A stretch of DNA of 64,000 nt from an uncultured Eubacteriales bacterium (GCA_934486635.1 CAKSPZ010000003.1:1-64000); one strand, 5' to 3'. Numbered from the stretch's first letter, positions 24,835 through 34,435 are shown. Program-made: numbers and translations. Notes: generated by a model from the sequence alone, not told the origin.

Positions 24835-26376
24835 ATGGATTATAGTATTAAAAAGGAACCTTTGTGCGTAAGCGAAACAGTTTTTGATGGAGTTATTGAA
24901 CAACCGGTTGATTTAGACTTTAGTTTACCTGATTACTGTCCTGACATTCAAAAAATATTAAAGTGTCAAATTTGTCCAAAAATAAATTCAAGAGATATTT
25001 CAGGTGATAAGTTATATATAGAAGGGAGTGCTAATATATTACTTATTTACCTAGACGAAGAAAAAATGTCTATAAGATGTTGTGAACATAATAGCCCATT
25101 TTCTGTATCAATAAATTTAAAAGGTACAGTGCAAGATGCTATTGTTTTTACAAAGACTAAGACGGAGTATGTAAATTGTAGAGCAGTTACTCCAAGAAGA
25201 TTAGATATACATGGAGCGTTTTCAATATTGACCAAGGTTAAATACAAGAAAGAAAAAAGTATAGTTAATAATATCGACGGAGAAGGAATAGAAAAGAAAA
25301 AAGCACTGACAAAATATAGTGACGTTATAGGAATGGGTCAACAATCTTTTAATATAAGTGAGGTTATAGACAAATCAAATAAACAACCAGAAGTAGAGTA
25401 TATATTAAAAACTATTGTTAATGTTGATTTGCAGGATTATAAAACACTTTCTAATAAGGTTATAATAAATGCACAAGCAAATATAAAAATACTCTACGTA
25501 AGTGATATAGAATATGGAACCGTAGATACTTTAGAGCATAGTATTCCAATAAGTCAGATATTGGATGTAGAAGGTGTTCAGGACGACTGCACATGTGATA
25601 TAAACATAGAAGTATTGAGCAATGATGTTAATATAAAACAAAGTGAAAATGAAGAAAATAATTTATTATCTTTTGAAAGTAAAATAGCAATATCTGTAAT
25701 TGCTTATGAGGAAAAAGAGACTACGATTTTAAATGACGTTTATTCTGTTGATTATGAATCTGAACAAAAGTATGAAAATATTTCATTAAGTTGCTTGAGC
25801 AATAAGATAAATGAACCTTATATAAGCAAATGCACAATAGAGATAGGAGACAATGGAATATCAGAAATACTTGATGCTTCTGGCGAATTAACAAATATAA
25901 AGTCATTTATAAATGAAACTAGTATTAAGTTTGAGGGAAAAGTTAATGTGTGCATATTAGCAAGAGATAATGAAGAAATACCGTTTTACTTGGAGAGATT
26001 AGTAGAATTTAAGCATGAAACTGATATACCGGAAGAAGACAATTTTATATTATGTGAAGAAAATATTATATTAAAATCGTGCGAGTGCAAAATAATAGGT
26101 CAAAATAGTGTAGAGGTTCTATTGGAAATACAAATAGGGGCATTCGTATTTAGTGAAAAGGTATATAAATCTGTAACTGATATATATGTGGACGAAGAAA
26201 AACCAAAACAAAAGGATAAAAATACAGCGCTTACTATTTATTATGGAGATGAAGGAGAAGAACTATGGGATATAGCAAGAAAATATTGTACTTCTGTGGA
26301 AAAAATAAAAGAAGAAAATGAACTAGATGAAGATACTTTAAAAGATAGAAGTATGATTTTTATTCCTATGTTATAA
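24835..26376 (+). CDS. sipL: SipL-type spore morphogenesis protein (DUF3794/SPOCS repeats plus LysM)
   Basis: A 513-residue protein. It begins MDYSIKKEPLCVSETVFDG, typical of DUF3794 proteins, and contains three related SPOCS units: near 1-140 (DFSLPDYCPDIQKIL is characteristic), about 160-280, and about 320-440. The C-terminus is a LysM domain (YYGDEGEELWDIARKYCTS ... MIFIPML). This is the layout of Clostridioides SipL, which binds SpoIVA through its LysM domain and holds the coat to the forespore. The gene directly precedes spoIVA. I start at ATG 24835 with GAGAGG eight bases upstream rather than an in-frame GTG at 24787. Confidence 0.85.
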   Translation: MDYSIKKEPLCVSETVFDGVIEQPVDLDFSLPDYCPDIQKILKCQICPKINSRDISGDKLYIEGSANILLIYLDEEKMSIRCCEHNSPFSVSINLKGTVQDAIVFTKTKTEYVNCRAVTPRRLDIHGAFSILTKVKYKKEKSIVNNIDGEGIEKKKALTKYSDVIGMGQQSFNISEVIDKSNKQPEVEYILKTIVNVDLQDYKTLSNKVIINAQANIKILYVSDIEYGTVDTLEHSIPISQILDVEGVQDDCTCDINIEVLSNDVNIKQSENEENNLLSFESKIAISVIAYEEKETTILNDVYSVDYESEQKYENISLSCLSNKINEPYISKCTIEIGDNGISEILDASGELTNIKSFINETSIKFEGKVNVCILARDNEEIPFYLERLVEFKHETDIPEEDNFILCEENIILKSCECKIIGQNSVEVLLEIQIGAFVFSEKVYKSVTDIYVDEEKPKQKDKNTALTIYYGDEGEELWDIARKYCTSVEKIKEENELDEDTLKDRSMIFIPML

Positions 26377-26429
26377 ATATATAAACTAAGCTAATTTAAA
26401 AAATAAGCTAAACCGAGGAGGAAGTATTT

Positions 26430-27908
26430 TTGGAAGAAAGAAATATATATCAAGATATAGCACAGAGAACAAATGGAGATATTTATATTGGAGTGGTAGG
26501 TCCAGTTAGAAGTGGAAAATCAACATTTATAAAAAGGTTTATGGATAATCTTATAATACCTAATATGGATAGTAGTTACAAAAAAGAAAGAGCTGTTGAT
26601 GAGCTCCCTCAGTCCGCAGCAGGTCGTACAATAATGACTACAGAACCTAAATTTATTCCGGAAAATGCGGTAGAAGTACAAATAGAAGATGCTGCAAGGT
26701 TTAAGGTAAGACTAATAGATTGTGTAGGTTACATAGTGCCTAGTGCATTAGGTTATATAGAAAATGACCAGCCAAGGATGGTTATGACACCGTGGTTTGA
26801 TGAACCAGTACCATTTAATATGGCAGCAGAGTTGGGAACAAAAAAGGTTATAACAGATCATTCTACAATAGGTCTTGTAGTAACAACGGATGGAAGTATA
26901 AGTGACATACCTCGTGATGAATATGAAGAAGCCGAGGAACGTGTCATAGAAGAATTAAAAGAAATAAGAAAGCCATTTATAGTTTTATTAAATACAATGT
27001 ATCCAACATCCAGTGAGACTAAAGAGTTAACAAAGTCATTAACAGAAAAATATAACGTACCCGTTTTACCTGTTAATTGTTTAGAATTAAATGAGAATGA
27101 AATAAAACGCATTTTAGCACAAATACTTTTTGAGTTTCCAATAAAAGAAATAAAAATAAATATGCCAAAATGGGTAACTTCTTTGGAAAGAACACACTGG
27201 TTAAGAAGTGAAATTTATTCTACAATAGAAAATTATGCAAAAAATGTAAAAAGAATAAGAGATATAAGTTTAATTACTGACAATATAGTTTCTTGCGAAT
27301 ATGTTAAAAATGCCAAAGCTACTGCAGTTGATTTAGGAGTAGGCCATGCACAAATATTAGCACAGATAAATCCAGATTTATTTTATAAAGTATTGGGAGA
27401 AAAGACTGGTATTGATGTAAAAGATGAAGGGGATTTGCTTGATTGTATGCTGTCGCTTGCAGCCATAAAAGAAAAGTATAATAAAATTAGTCAGGCATAC
27501 GATGATGTATTAGAAACAGGATATGGAATTGTTATGCCATCTACAGAAGAATTATCGCTAGATGAACCGGAGATAGTAAAGCAAGGTGGCAAATATGGAA
27601 TAAGACTTAAAGCATCAGCACAATCTATACACATGATGAAAACTAGAATTACAACAGAAGTGACTCCGATAGTAGGCTCAGAGCAACAGTCAGAGGAATT
27701 AGTAAATTATCTTTTAAAAGAATTTGAGGAAAATCCTGCAAAAATATGGGATTCGAATATATTTGGTAAATCTTTGTATGAATTAGTAAATGAAGGTTTA
27801 CATAACAAGCTGTATAGGATGCCGAATGATGCTAGAACAAAAATAAAAGAGACGATAGAAAAAATAATAAATGAAGGATGTAATGGATTAATTTGTATAA
27901 TTCTTTAA
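26430..27908 (+). CDS. spoIVA: Stage IV sporulation protein A, coat ATPase
   Basis: A 492-residue protein starting with TTG after GAGGAGG. The N-terminal ATPase domain has the Walker A motif GPVRSGKSTFIKRFMD (Lys30), then DELPQSAAGRTIMTTEPKF and RLIDCVGYIVPSALGY, which are near invariant in SpoIVA. PCLELN-type NCLELNENEI and the C-terminal polymerisation region follow (YGIRLKASAQSIHMMKT, NEGCNGLICIIL). SpoIVA polymerises with ATP on the forespore surface as the coat basement layer. In mother-cell regulation it is normally a sigma-E gene; I could not identify a convincing sigma-E promoter here. Confidence 0.97.
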   Translation: MEERNIYQDIAQRTNGDIYIGVVGPVRSGKSTFIKRFMDNLIIPNMDSSYKKERAVDELPQSAAGRTIMTTEPKFIPENAVEVQIEDAARFKVRLIDCVGYIVPSALGYIENDQPRMVMTPWFDEPVPFNMAAELGTKKVITDHSTIGLVVTTDGSISDIPRDEYEEAEERVIEELKEIRKPFIVLLNTMYPTSSETKELTKSLTEKYNVPVLPVNCLELNENEIKRILAQILFEFPIKEIKINMPKWVTSLERTHWLRSEIYSTIENYAKNVKRIRDISLITDNIVSCEYVKNAKATAVDLGVGHAQILAQINPDLFYKVLGEKTGIDVKDEGDLLDCMLSLAAIKEKYNKISQAYDDVLETGYGIVMPSTEELSLDEPEIVKQGGKYGIRLKASAQSIHMMKTRITTEVTPIVGSEQQSEELVNYLLKEFEENPAKIWDSNIFGKSLYELVNEGLHNKLYRMPNDARTKIKETIEKIINEGCNGLICIIL

Positions 27909-27933
27909 GTATACACGAAGGTGGAATGTAACT

Positions 27934-28743
27934 TTGGTAATAGTTTTAAGAAAAAAATATTTAATTTTTTCAGTTTTGTTATGTTTTATTATAGGTTCAG
28001 TACTGATTGGAACAAAAATAAACCTTAGGCAACAATCGGTAGTAGCATCAAAATCGGTTAATAATAATTGGGGATTAAGTTTTAGTAATAAGGGAGAAGC
28101 GCCGACAGGAAATGCCAGTAAGGATTTTTTGAAACAATATGATGCATATTATTTAGGTAATACGGATGAAAATAAAATATACTTAACCTTTGATGCTGGT
28201 TTTGAAAACGGATACACTCCGAAAATTTTGGATACGCTTAAAAAAAATAATGTAAAGGCTACATTTTTTTTAGTAGGGAATTATATAAAGACTAGTCCAG
28301 ACCTTGTGAAGAGAATGGTAGATGAAGGACACACAGTGGGAAATCATACTTTTTCTCATCCGGATATGTCTAAAATATCTGATATGGAATCATTTAAAAA
28401 AGAAATAACAGAACTTGAAAATTTATATAAAGAAACGACAGGAAAGGATATGTTAAAATATTACCGACCACCTCAAGGTAAATATAATGAAGAAAATTTA
28501 AAACATGCACAAAAACTAGGTTATAAAACAATATTTTGGAGTTTAGCATATGTTGACTGGTTAACAGACAAACAGCCAAGTAAGGAACATGCTTTTGATA
28601 AACTTTCAAGAATACATAAGGGTGCGGTAATATTATTACATAGTACTTCAAAAACTAATGCTGAAATACTTGATGAACTTATAAATAAATGGAAATCAGA
28701 AGGCTATGAGTTTGGTTCAATAGATGAACTTTGTAATAATTAA
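27934..28743 (+). CDS. PdaA-like polysaccharide (peptidoglycan) deacetylase
   Basis: A 269-residue NodB-homology protein. Residues about 5-23 are an uncleaved or cleaved signal (YLIFSVLLCFIIGSVLIG). KIYLTFDAGFENGYTPKIL carries the catalytic Asp pair region, GHTVGNHTFSHPDM the zinc His residues, and YYRPPQGKYN and GAVILLHSTSKTNAEIL complete the PdaA-type motifs. PdaA removes acetyl from MurNAc to make muramic-delta-lactam in the spore cortex. Its place right after spoIVA supports a spore role. The start is TTG with AAGGTGG upstream, 25 bases after the spoIVA stop. Confidence 0.85.
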   Translation: MVIVLRKKYLIFSVLLCFIIGSVLIGTKINLRQQSVVASKSVNNNWGLSFSNKGEAPTGNASKDFLKQYDAYYLGNTDENKIYLTFDAGFENGYTPKILDTLKKNNVKATFFLVGNYIKTSPDLVKRMVDEGHTVGNHTFSHPDMSKISDMESFKKEITELENLYKETTGKDMLKYYRPPQGKYNEENLKHAQKLGYKTIFWSLAYVDWLTDKQPSKEHAFDKLSRIHKGAVILLHSTSKTNAEILDELINKWKSEGYEFGSIDELCNN

Positions 28744-28778
28744 CGAAAAATAAGAAATTTATTTGTATTAATTTACCG

Positions 28779-28807
28779 TTGACGAAAGAATATTAAAAGA
28801 ATATAAT
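28779..28807 (+). promoter_or_regulatory. Promoter of a leader/small RNA ahead of the GG peptide gene
   Basis: TTGACG (28779-28784), 17-base spacer, TATAAT (28802-28807). It starts 35 bases after the pdaA-like stop. Transcription would begin near 28814, about 207 bases ahead of the GTG at 29021. Confidence 0.65.
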
Positions 28808-28813
28808 ATATTT

Positions 28814-28969
28814 TGTAAAACGTACAAAATATATTTAATAAAAAGATTACAATACTGATTTTTGTAAAACTTATATAAAATTTAATTAAAATCTTATATA
28901 TATCGTAGAAGCATTCATAAAACTTACTTTTGGTATAACACATAAGTTGTTTTATGAATGCTGTTTTTT
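28814..28969 (+). ncRNA. Candidate structured leader or small RNA with intrinsic terminator
   Basis: Between the promoter at 28779-28807 and a hairpin ending in six T there is about 155 bases with no open frame. A small stem ATTTTGTA/TACAAAAT lies near its start. The last hairpin pairs AGCATTCATAAAAC (28910-28923) with GTTTTATGAATGCT (28949-28962) without mismatch and is followed by GTTTTTTG. It could be a free small RNA or an attenuator of the peptide gene at 29021. It could also simply carry the terminator of the pdaA-like gene. No known RNA family is recognised. Confidence 0.35.
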
Positions 28970-29020
28970 GTAATTAGAAAGGAATACTAAATTATAAAAT
29001 TAGATGGGAGTGTATAAAAA

Positions 29021-29245
29021 GTGAATAGAGAATTAAAAAGAGAAAAGTTAAATATTGATAATCTCGAGGTAGTATCGGGAGGAGTTGCTGTTGACGTTTT
29101 TTCTGAGGCATTGTGTTGCAAACCTAGTGGAAGCTTTAAGATACTTGAAAGTAAAGAGACTCAATGGAAGCAAGAAGGTTGCCCGGAAAAATGTAAATAT
29201 TGTTGGAATTTAAAATTTAATGATGGATTTTTCTGCAATGTTTAA
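29021..29245 (+). CDS. Cys-rich peptide with double-glycine leader (bacteriocin/RiPP-like precursor)
   Basis: A 74-residue peptide, GTG start with GGGAG ten bases upstream. The leader has the pattern of GG-type export signals: hydrophilic helix then NIDNLEVVSGG, with Gly20-Gly21 as the expected cleavage site. The 53-residue remainder contains six Cys (EALCCKP, GCPEKCKYCW, FFCNV) and could form three disulfides, or be a substrate for modification. No C39-peptidase transporter, immunity gene or modifying enzyme is in the window, so it is an orphan. Its own terminator follows. A bacteriocin, signalling peptide or RiPP precursor are all possible. Confidence 0.65.
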   Translation: MNRELKREKLNIDNLEVVSGGVAVDVFSEALCCKPSGSFKILESKETQWKQEGCPEKCKYCWNLKFNDGFFCNV

Positions 29246-29259
29246 TAATCATTTATATA

Positions 29260-29297
29260 AAAAATAAGGCGTTCTGTTTTAAGAACGCCTTATTTTT
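29260..29297. terminator. Bidirectional terminator between the GG peptide and VWA protein
   Basis: A perfect 16-bp stem, AAAAATAAGGCGTTCT with AGAACGCCTTATTTTT, loop GTTTTA. A/T tracts at both ends let it serve both convergent genes. Confidence 0.85.
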
Positions 29298-32085
29298 ATG
29301 ATTGTTTTTTTAATTTTAATTTAACAATAACAAGGGTAAGAGAACTGGCTATAAGTAAAACGATAAATGGGTATATATTGCAATTATCTCCTGTTTTTGG
29401 AAAAATAATATGAGAAATATTTTTACATATAGGGTTATTACATATAGGTTTGTTATGCTTTGGTTCACCAGGTTTAGGGTCATTATTTTTAGGATTATTA
29501 TATTTATTTATTATGTTATAACCATCGTAAGTTGTTGAATATAGAGGAACATCTTTTTCTTTGATCTTGTATATTATTTTATTGTTGTTTTCATCATATT
29601 CTTTTAAATTACTCCAAGAATAATTCCAACCGGTATTTGAGTCAATAATTTTGGTATCTATTATGTTATCGTTAGCTAGCAAATATACAGTTGTTGATGT
29701 AGGGCGAGCATTATACTTGTTATTGTCATCATCCCATATTTTAGTTCCAGCAATAGATATATTATCATTTTTGTAGGTGTTAGTTATTATATTATCATTA
29801 ATAGAAGTATCATACCCATCAATAGGCTCTTCTGTTATAAAATAGGCAATTTCTACACCGTTATTATTGGTAGGAAGATTATCCCATCGGTGTGACCAAT
29901 TATCTGCCTCAGTTAAACTTACAGTATCTATTATATTTTCTCCATCTAATAAATTAACTGTTATATTTTTAGGTCTAACATTCATGTTATTGTTATCGGC
30001 CCAATTTTTTGTTATTTCAATTGATTTTCCTACCAGTGATATTCTTGCATTATTACCTAATTCATCTAAAATCATTGAGTCATTTAAGCTTGCTTTATGA
30101 ATGTATGAAGCCGGAGCTCCTGAAGGATTAGAAGGTTCACCTGTTATAGGGGATACTTTATCTTTTTGAATGTCATTATAAAATGGTGGTGCACTTCTAG
30201 CGTTGGAGAAATAATAAGGATTATTTCTAGCAGGAAAGAATTTTGCATTTGCACTTAAATGTGTTAATTGATTGGTACTAGTAACGTTATCAGATAACTT
30301 AATGTGATATATTAGACGAATAGGGGAAGTTTTTTGTTTATTTTTTGATTCGGTATATATAGGTAATATATCACTTCCGAATTCCCAGTTAATAGTTTGT
30401 ATATTTGTTTTGTTGTTACAAATGAGTTTTATGGAACATTCACTTAAGTTAATTATTTTGTCGTTATAATCAGTTACAGTTTCATTACATACGTATTCGG
30501 TAACGGTATTTTCACCATCAATATATGAATCTTTTTTTACTGCATTATAATTTTTACCATTATATCTTATTATCATTTTATCAGAATAACATTGTATATT
30601 TTTTTCTAATGTATCAGAAAATGTAATTTTATTTTTTTCTTTATCAATGGGGTTCTCTCTTGTGTTAAATACGATTATTTTATAAAAAATTTCTGACAAT
30701 TCATCTTCTGTTAACTGTCCTGTATAAGCACCGTCGGCATAGTTAAAACCACTTTCTAAATAAGGGTTTTTAGTTATTTTATATGCACCGGAAGGAATAA
30801 CAACTTTTTTACCGTTATGTTTTATAAGAACGTCGAATTGTGCATATGGAGAATTATGTTCTCTTTTAGCATTCAAACATTGATATAATCTTTGTGGTGT
30901 TAACAATGGACAGCTTACAAAAGTCCCGGGATTAATAGGAGCTTTATCATCTACATGTTCAAAAAATAATTCAGATGTATTATCTTTACACTTTAATAAG
31001 TTACTTTTGCTTGGATTTAATAATGTATTAATGTAGAGTTCAGTTTTTTTCTCAACAGTAGCTTTGTCAAGCATACCTATTGTAGAAAAATAAGTATTTT
31101 TATTATATAATTTTGAAATTTTATCTTTATAATGTTGTGCGGTGAGTATAGAGTAATAAGATGCTAATGGAGTGGTAGATTGTGCACCGGCAGAGTTATT
31201 GCCATCACTGTCTTTTAGTGAAGCATTTTGCCAAAGCATATCAGATGCTACATCTGAATCCATAACACCTTCATCTTTGTAATTTACAGTATACCAAATT
31301 GGGACACCGTCTGTTAAAAATATAACAATAGGAATATTTCCATTAGCAGTTTTAGAAGACTCTTTTAACAGTTTATAGGCTCCATAAATACCCTTTTGAA
31401 AGTTAGTTGTACCACCGAAATTTACGGAATCTATTTTATTATTTTTATCATTTACAAGTCTATGAATTGATTTTTTATCCTTTAACTCAACAAAAGATTT
31501 AGTTTTAGGGTCAGCTTGATAGTGGTCAATTGACATTAATGTTTTAAAGTCACCAACATTTTCACCACCAAAAGTAACGATGCCGGCTCTGTTATTTTTG
31601 TCTTGCATTATATAGTTGAGTGCTGTATTAAGCGAATTTACAGTTACTTCTGCTTTTAATGATTTATTAGTATCAGAAGTTTCATTTAACATACTGCTTG
31701 AAGTGTCTACAATAAAAGCAACGTCAATATTTTGTTTTTCTATAGTCGACAAATTAAAGTCTTGCCCTATTGCAGATAATATTACATCAAAAGCACCTGT
31801 ATCAATGTTACCACAATTAAAATTAAAATTATTATCAGTGGTTACAGATTTATCTACCCATATACGACCATCATTTTCTTTGTTATAAGTATAATCAACG
31901 TCTTTATTGATTTCATTTGTAAATACATTTTGACTATTATAATCTGTAACTTCTTTTGCGTCATAATTGTTACAACAACAGTTTTTATCTATTTTTTCAA
32001 CATCTATAGCAAAGGTAATTTTAGGGGATAAGGGTAAAACGATTAGTAGAGTTAAAATAGAACAAAGTAGTTTTTTTAGTTTCAA
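29296..32085 (-). CDS. Sortase-anchored surface protein with VWA domain and Cna-B repeats
   Basis: A 929-residue protein starting with TTG after AAGGAGG. It has a signal peptide (KLLCSILTLLIVLPLSPKITFA), then a von Willebrand A domain with MIDAS motif VAFIVDTSSSM and FLTDGVPIW, at about 100-360. A beta-rich middle follows. Two Cna-B type repeats lie near 700-870 (TKNWADNNNMNVRPKNITVNLL; TKIWDDDNNKYNARPTSTTVYLL). A Pro/Lys/Asn/Cys linker leads to FPKTGDN, a hydrophobic segment and a Lys-rich tail: a sortase signal with F in place of L. Likely a wall-anchored adhesin or pilus tip protein. No sortase gene is in the window. Confidence 0.85.
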   Translation of the reverse strand: MKLKKLLCSILTLLIVLPLSPKITFAIDVEKIDKNCCCNNYDAKEVTDYNSQNVFTNEINKDVDYTYNKENDGRIWVDKSVTTDNNFNFNCGNIDTGAFDVILSAIGQDFNLSTIEKQNIDVAFIVDTSSSMLNETSDTNKSLKAEVTVNSLNTALNYIMQDKNNRAGIVTFGGENVGDFKTLMSIDHYQADPKTKSFVELKDKKSIHRLVNDKNNKIDSVNFGGTTNFQKGIYGAYKLLKESSKTANGNIPIVIFLTDGVPIWYTVNYKDEGVMDSDVASDMLWQNASLKDSDGNNSAGAQSTTPLASYYSILTAQHYKDKISKLYNKNTYFSTIGMLDKATVEKKTELYINTLLNPSKSNLLKCKDNTSELFFEHVDDKAPINPGTFVSCPLLTPQRLYQCLNAKREHNSPYAQFDVLIKHNGKKVVIPSGAYKITKNPYLESGFNYADGAYTGQLTEDELSEIFYKIIVFNTRENPIDKEKNKITFSDTLEKNIQCYSDKMIIRYNGKNYNAVKKDSYIDGENTVTEYVCNETVTDYNDKIINLSECSIKLICNNKTNIQTINWEFGSDILPIYTESKNKQKTSPIRLIYHIKLSDNVTSTNQLTHLSANAKFFPARNNPYYFSNARSAPPFYNDIQKDKVSPITGEPSNPSGAPASYIHKASLNDSMILDELGNNARISLVGKSIEITKNWADNNNMNVRPKNITVNLLDGENIIDTVSLTEADNWSHRWDNLPTNNNGVEIAYFITEEPIDGYDTSINDNIITNTYKNDNISIAGTKIWDDDNNKYNARPTSTTVYLLANDNIIDTKIIDSNTGWNYSWSNLKEYDENNNKIIYKIKEKDVPLYSTTYDGYNIINKYNNPKNNDPKPGEPKHNKPICNNPICKNISHIIFPKTGDNCNIYPFIVLLIASSLTLVIVKLKLKKQS

Positions 32086-32147
32086 GTCATTTCCTCCTTA
32101 AAAAATATTTATATATAAATTTATTAAGAGGAAAGCTTGTATTATGA

Positions 32148-32180
32148 CAAAAAAATAAAAACACACATTTTCATGTGTGC
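32148..32180 (-). terminator. Terminator of the alpha/beta-hydrolase gene
   Basis: On the minus strand CACACAT and ATGTGTG pair around GAAA (32179-32162), followed by a long T-rich tail. It lies 27 bases past the stop at 32207. Confidence 0.75.
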
Positions 32181-32206
32181 TTTTATTAATACATTTATAA
32201 AAATAT

Positions 32207-33184
32207 TTATTTAACATTATTTATAAAATTAAATACAGTGCTATAATAGGTATCCGGTTCGACAAACCTACATTGTGTATGCCCCGCTCCGGTTATAATA
32301 AGTTTTTCTTTTTTGCAAGTTGCAGCATCATATACCTGATGACACATATCCACAGGTATGAAGTTGTCATCGGTTCCGTGAATAAATAAAATTGGAGTTG
32401 TAGACTTTTTCACTTGATTAATACAAGACGCTTCTGAAAAATCGTATCCAGCTCTTATTTTTGAGACTAAACTTGCACAGTTTATTATAGGAAATGAAGG
32501 GAGCTTAAATCTTTTATACAGTTCAGATGAAAATACAGCTGATACATCTGTATAACCACAGTCTTCGATAATTGCACATACGTTTTGAGGTAAATTTTCG
32601 CCACTTGTCATCATAACTGTTGCAGCGCCCATAGATACACCATGAAGTACAATTTGAGCTTCAGAATCATCTTTTATAACAAATGATATCCATTTTAAAA
32701 TATCATTTTTATCAAGCCAGCCCATTCCGATATATTTTCCATCACTTTGGCCATGTGCACGTAAATCAGGTGTAATGACAGTATATCCATTTTCATAATA
32801 ATGAGAAGCTAAATCAAAAACATCTTTTTTATCTTGAGTATATCCATGCACTAGGATAGCAAATTTATGTGAGTTATTATTTATAAATTCAGTAGCTTGT
32901 AATGATAAATTATCATCTGAAATTAAAGAAATTTCTTTTTGATTTGAAGAGTTAATAAAAAAATTAGTTTTTTCATTCTGAATTTGATGATTATTATTTA
33001 TAATACATTGTACAGATTCGGCAGTGGAGGTTGGAATATTACGATTTGAAGCAGAAACGCCGTTATCATTTCTGACTAAAGCAAAATTAAAGAAATAGTT
33101 TCCAATAAAAATTAAAATTATAGTAACAACAGTAATCAAGATTAGGACAATCAAAAAATTTTTTAATGATTTTTTCTTATTCAA
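32207..33184 (-). CDS. Membrane-anchored alpha/beta hydrolase (serine esterase/lipase-like)
   Basis: A 325-residue protein. Residues about 7-30 form an N-terminal membrane anchor (KNFLIVLILITVVTIILIFIG). The hydrolase domain shows KFAILVHGYTQDKKDV (oxyanion His-Gly), TPDLRAHGQSDGKYIGMGW, the nucleophile elbow HGVSMGAATVMM (Ser), IIEDCGYTD, and ILFIHGTDDNFIP (Asp) and GAGHTQC (His). It is close to the Hydrolase_4/BAAT-like extracellular lipases of Firmicutes; the substrate is unknown. Start is TTG with GAGGGTGAT upstream. The gene follows the GT4 gene after 43 bases. Confidence 0.85.
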   Translation of the reverse strand: MNKKKSLKNFLIVLILITVVTIILIFIGNYFFNFALVRNDNGVSASNRNIPTSTAESVQCIINNNHQIQNEKTNFFINSSNQKEISLISDDNLSLQATEFINNNSHKFAILVHGYTQDKKDVFDLASHYYENGYTVITPDLRAHGQSDGKYIGMGWLDKNDILKWISFVIKDDSEAQIVLHGVSMGAATVMMTSGENLPQNVCAIIEDCGYTDVSAVFSSELYKRFKLPSFPIINCASLVSKIRAGYDFSEASCINQVKKSTTPILFIHGTDDNFIPVDMCHQVYDAATCKKEKLIITGAGHTQCRFVEPDTYYSTVFNFINNVK

Positions 33185-33227
33185 GTTATCACCCTCAAAA
33201 TTTTAATTAAAATAAATGGAGTACTTA

Positions 33228-34400
33228 TTATTTAAATATACGTATTGCTCGATTATAAACATCAACAACTTTTTTCGCAGTGCCATTTCTTGTATTACTT
33301 GCAATAACACTGTTTCGGACACTTTTTTGGAGTTTAGAACGTTCAGTACTATTCATATTATATACAAAATTCATTTTATTAATAAAAGTGTCGATATCAT
33401 TGAATATAAATCCATTAACATTTTCAACAACTTGACCTTTATTTATAGGGTCGTCACGCTGTATTATTGGTAAACCCATAGACATAGCTTCCAACATGGA
33501 AATGGAGTTAGTATCGGATAAAGAAGCGGTTATAAATACATCGCATGCAGCGTAGTATGGTAATAATTTATTATTTGGAATTTTTCCTGTAAATATTACG
33601 ACATCTTCTATTCCGAGTTTTTTAGCTTGTAGTTTAAGAGAATCTTTAGCAGGGCCATCGCCTACTATCAAAAATTTAAAGTTTTGATTTATTTTTGAGT
33701 ATTTTGCAATGTAATCAAGTAATACATCAATACTTTTTTCTTTTCCTACTCGAGAAACAATACATCCGACAAAAGCATTGGAAGGAATATTATATTGTCT
33801 TTTAATAGCCTCAATTTCGTTAAAGGATACATTGTCAATGGAGAATTTATCCACATCTACAGGGTTAGGAATAACCTCAACATTTCTGTGTAATCCTGCG
33901 CTCATTAAATATTCATGGCTTTTGGGAGAAGGACCGGTTATGACAGTGGCTCTTTTATAGAGTAATCGTATGTACTTATAAAATACTCTTTGACCTGTTT
34001 TAACAAGTGGTTTAGGAACAACATAATATACATAATCATCATATATTGTATGTAGAGTATAAACAACAGGACGTTTTAACATTTTTGAGACTAAGATTCC
34101 AAAGAGACCGATTCCAAATTCAGTATGAATATGAATTATATCAGGATTAAACTTTTTAATAATATTATACTGTTTCATATTAATAGGCATTGAAAGACCA
34201 TACCCATATATTCTTTTTAATTTTATACTTGGACAGTGCAGAACGCCATTGCTTTCTTTAATTTCATTATTTTTGGGGGTAGTTGTTACAACTAAAACTT
34301 CATGGCCTAAATTTTCAAGGCCTTCTTTTAAAGCAGCGACATGAATAGCTACTCCATTTATTTCTGGTAAATATGTATCGGAAAATAGAGCAATTTTCAT
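33228..34400 (-). CDS. GT4 family glycosyltransferase (diacylglycerol glucosyltransferase-like)
   Basis: A 390-residue GT-B enzyme. It starts MKIALFSDTYLPEINGVAIHV, then GHEVLVVTTTP, IHIHTEFGIGLFG and YTLHTIYDDYVYYV. The C-terminal donor domain shows VSRVGKEKSID, FLIVGDGPAKDSLK and the EX7E motif in ITASLSDTNSISMLEAMSMGLPII. This subgroup includes the 1,2-diacylglycerol 3-glucosyltransferases of Gram-positive glycolipid and lipoteichoic-acid anchors. ATG 34400 has AAGGA ten bases upstream; an earlier in-frame start is less likely. Confidence 0.85.
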   Translation of the reverse strand: MKIALFSDTYLPEINGVAIHVAALKEGLENLGHEVLVVTTTPKNNEIKESNGVLHCPSIKLKRIYGYGLSMPINMKQYNIIKKFNPDIIHIHTEFGIGLFGILVSKMLKRPVVYTLHTIYDDYVYYVVPKPLVKTGQRVFYKYIRLLYKRATVITGPSPKSHEYLMSAGLHRNVEVIPNPVDVDKFSIDNVSFNEIEAIKRQYNIPSNAFVGCIVSRVGKEKSIDVLLDYIAKYSKINQNFKFLIVGDGPAKDSLKLQAKKLGIEDVVIFTGKIPNNKLLPYYAACDVFITASLSDTNSISMLEAMSMGLPIIQRDDPINKGQVVENVNGFIFNDIDTFINKMNFVYNMNSTERSKLQKSVRNSVIASNTRNGTAKKVVDVYNRAIRIFK

Positions 34401-34435
34401 AAATAATACGTCCTTTCTAGGTTTCAAACATTATA

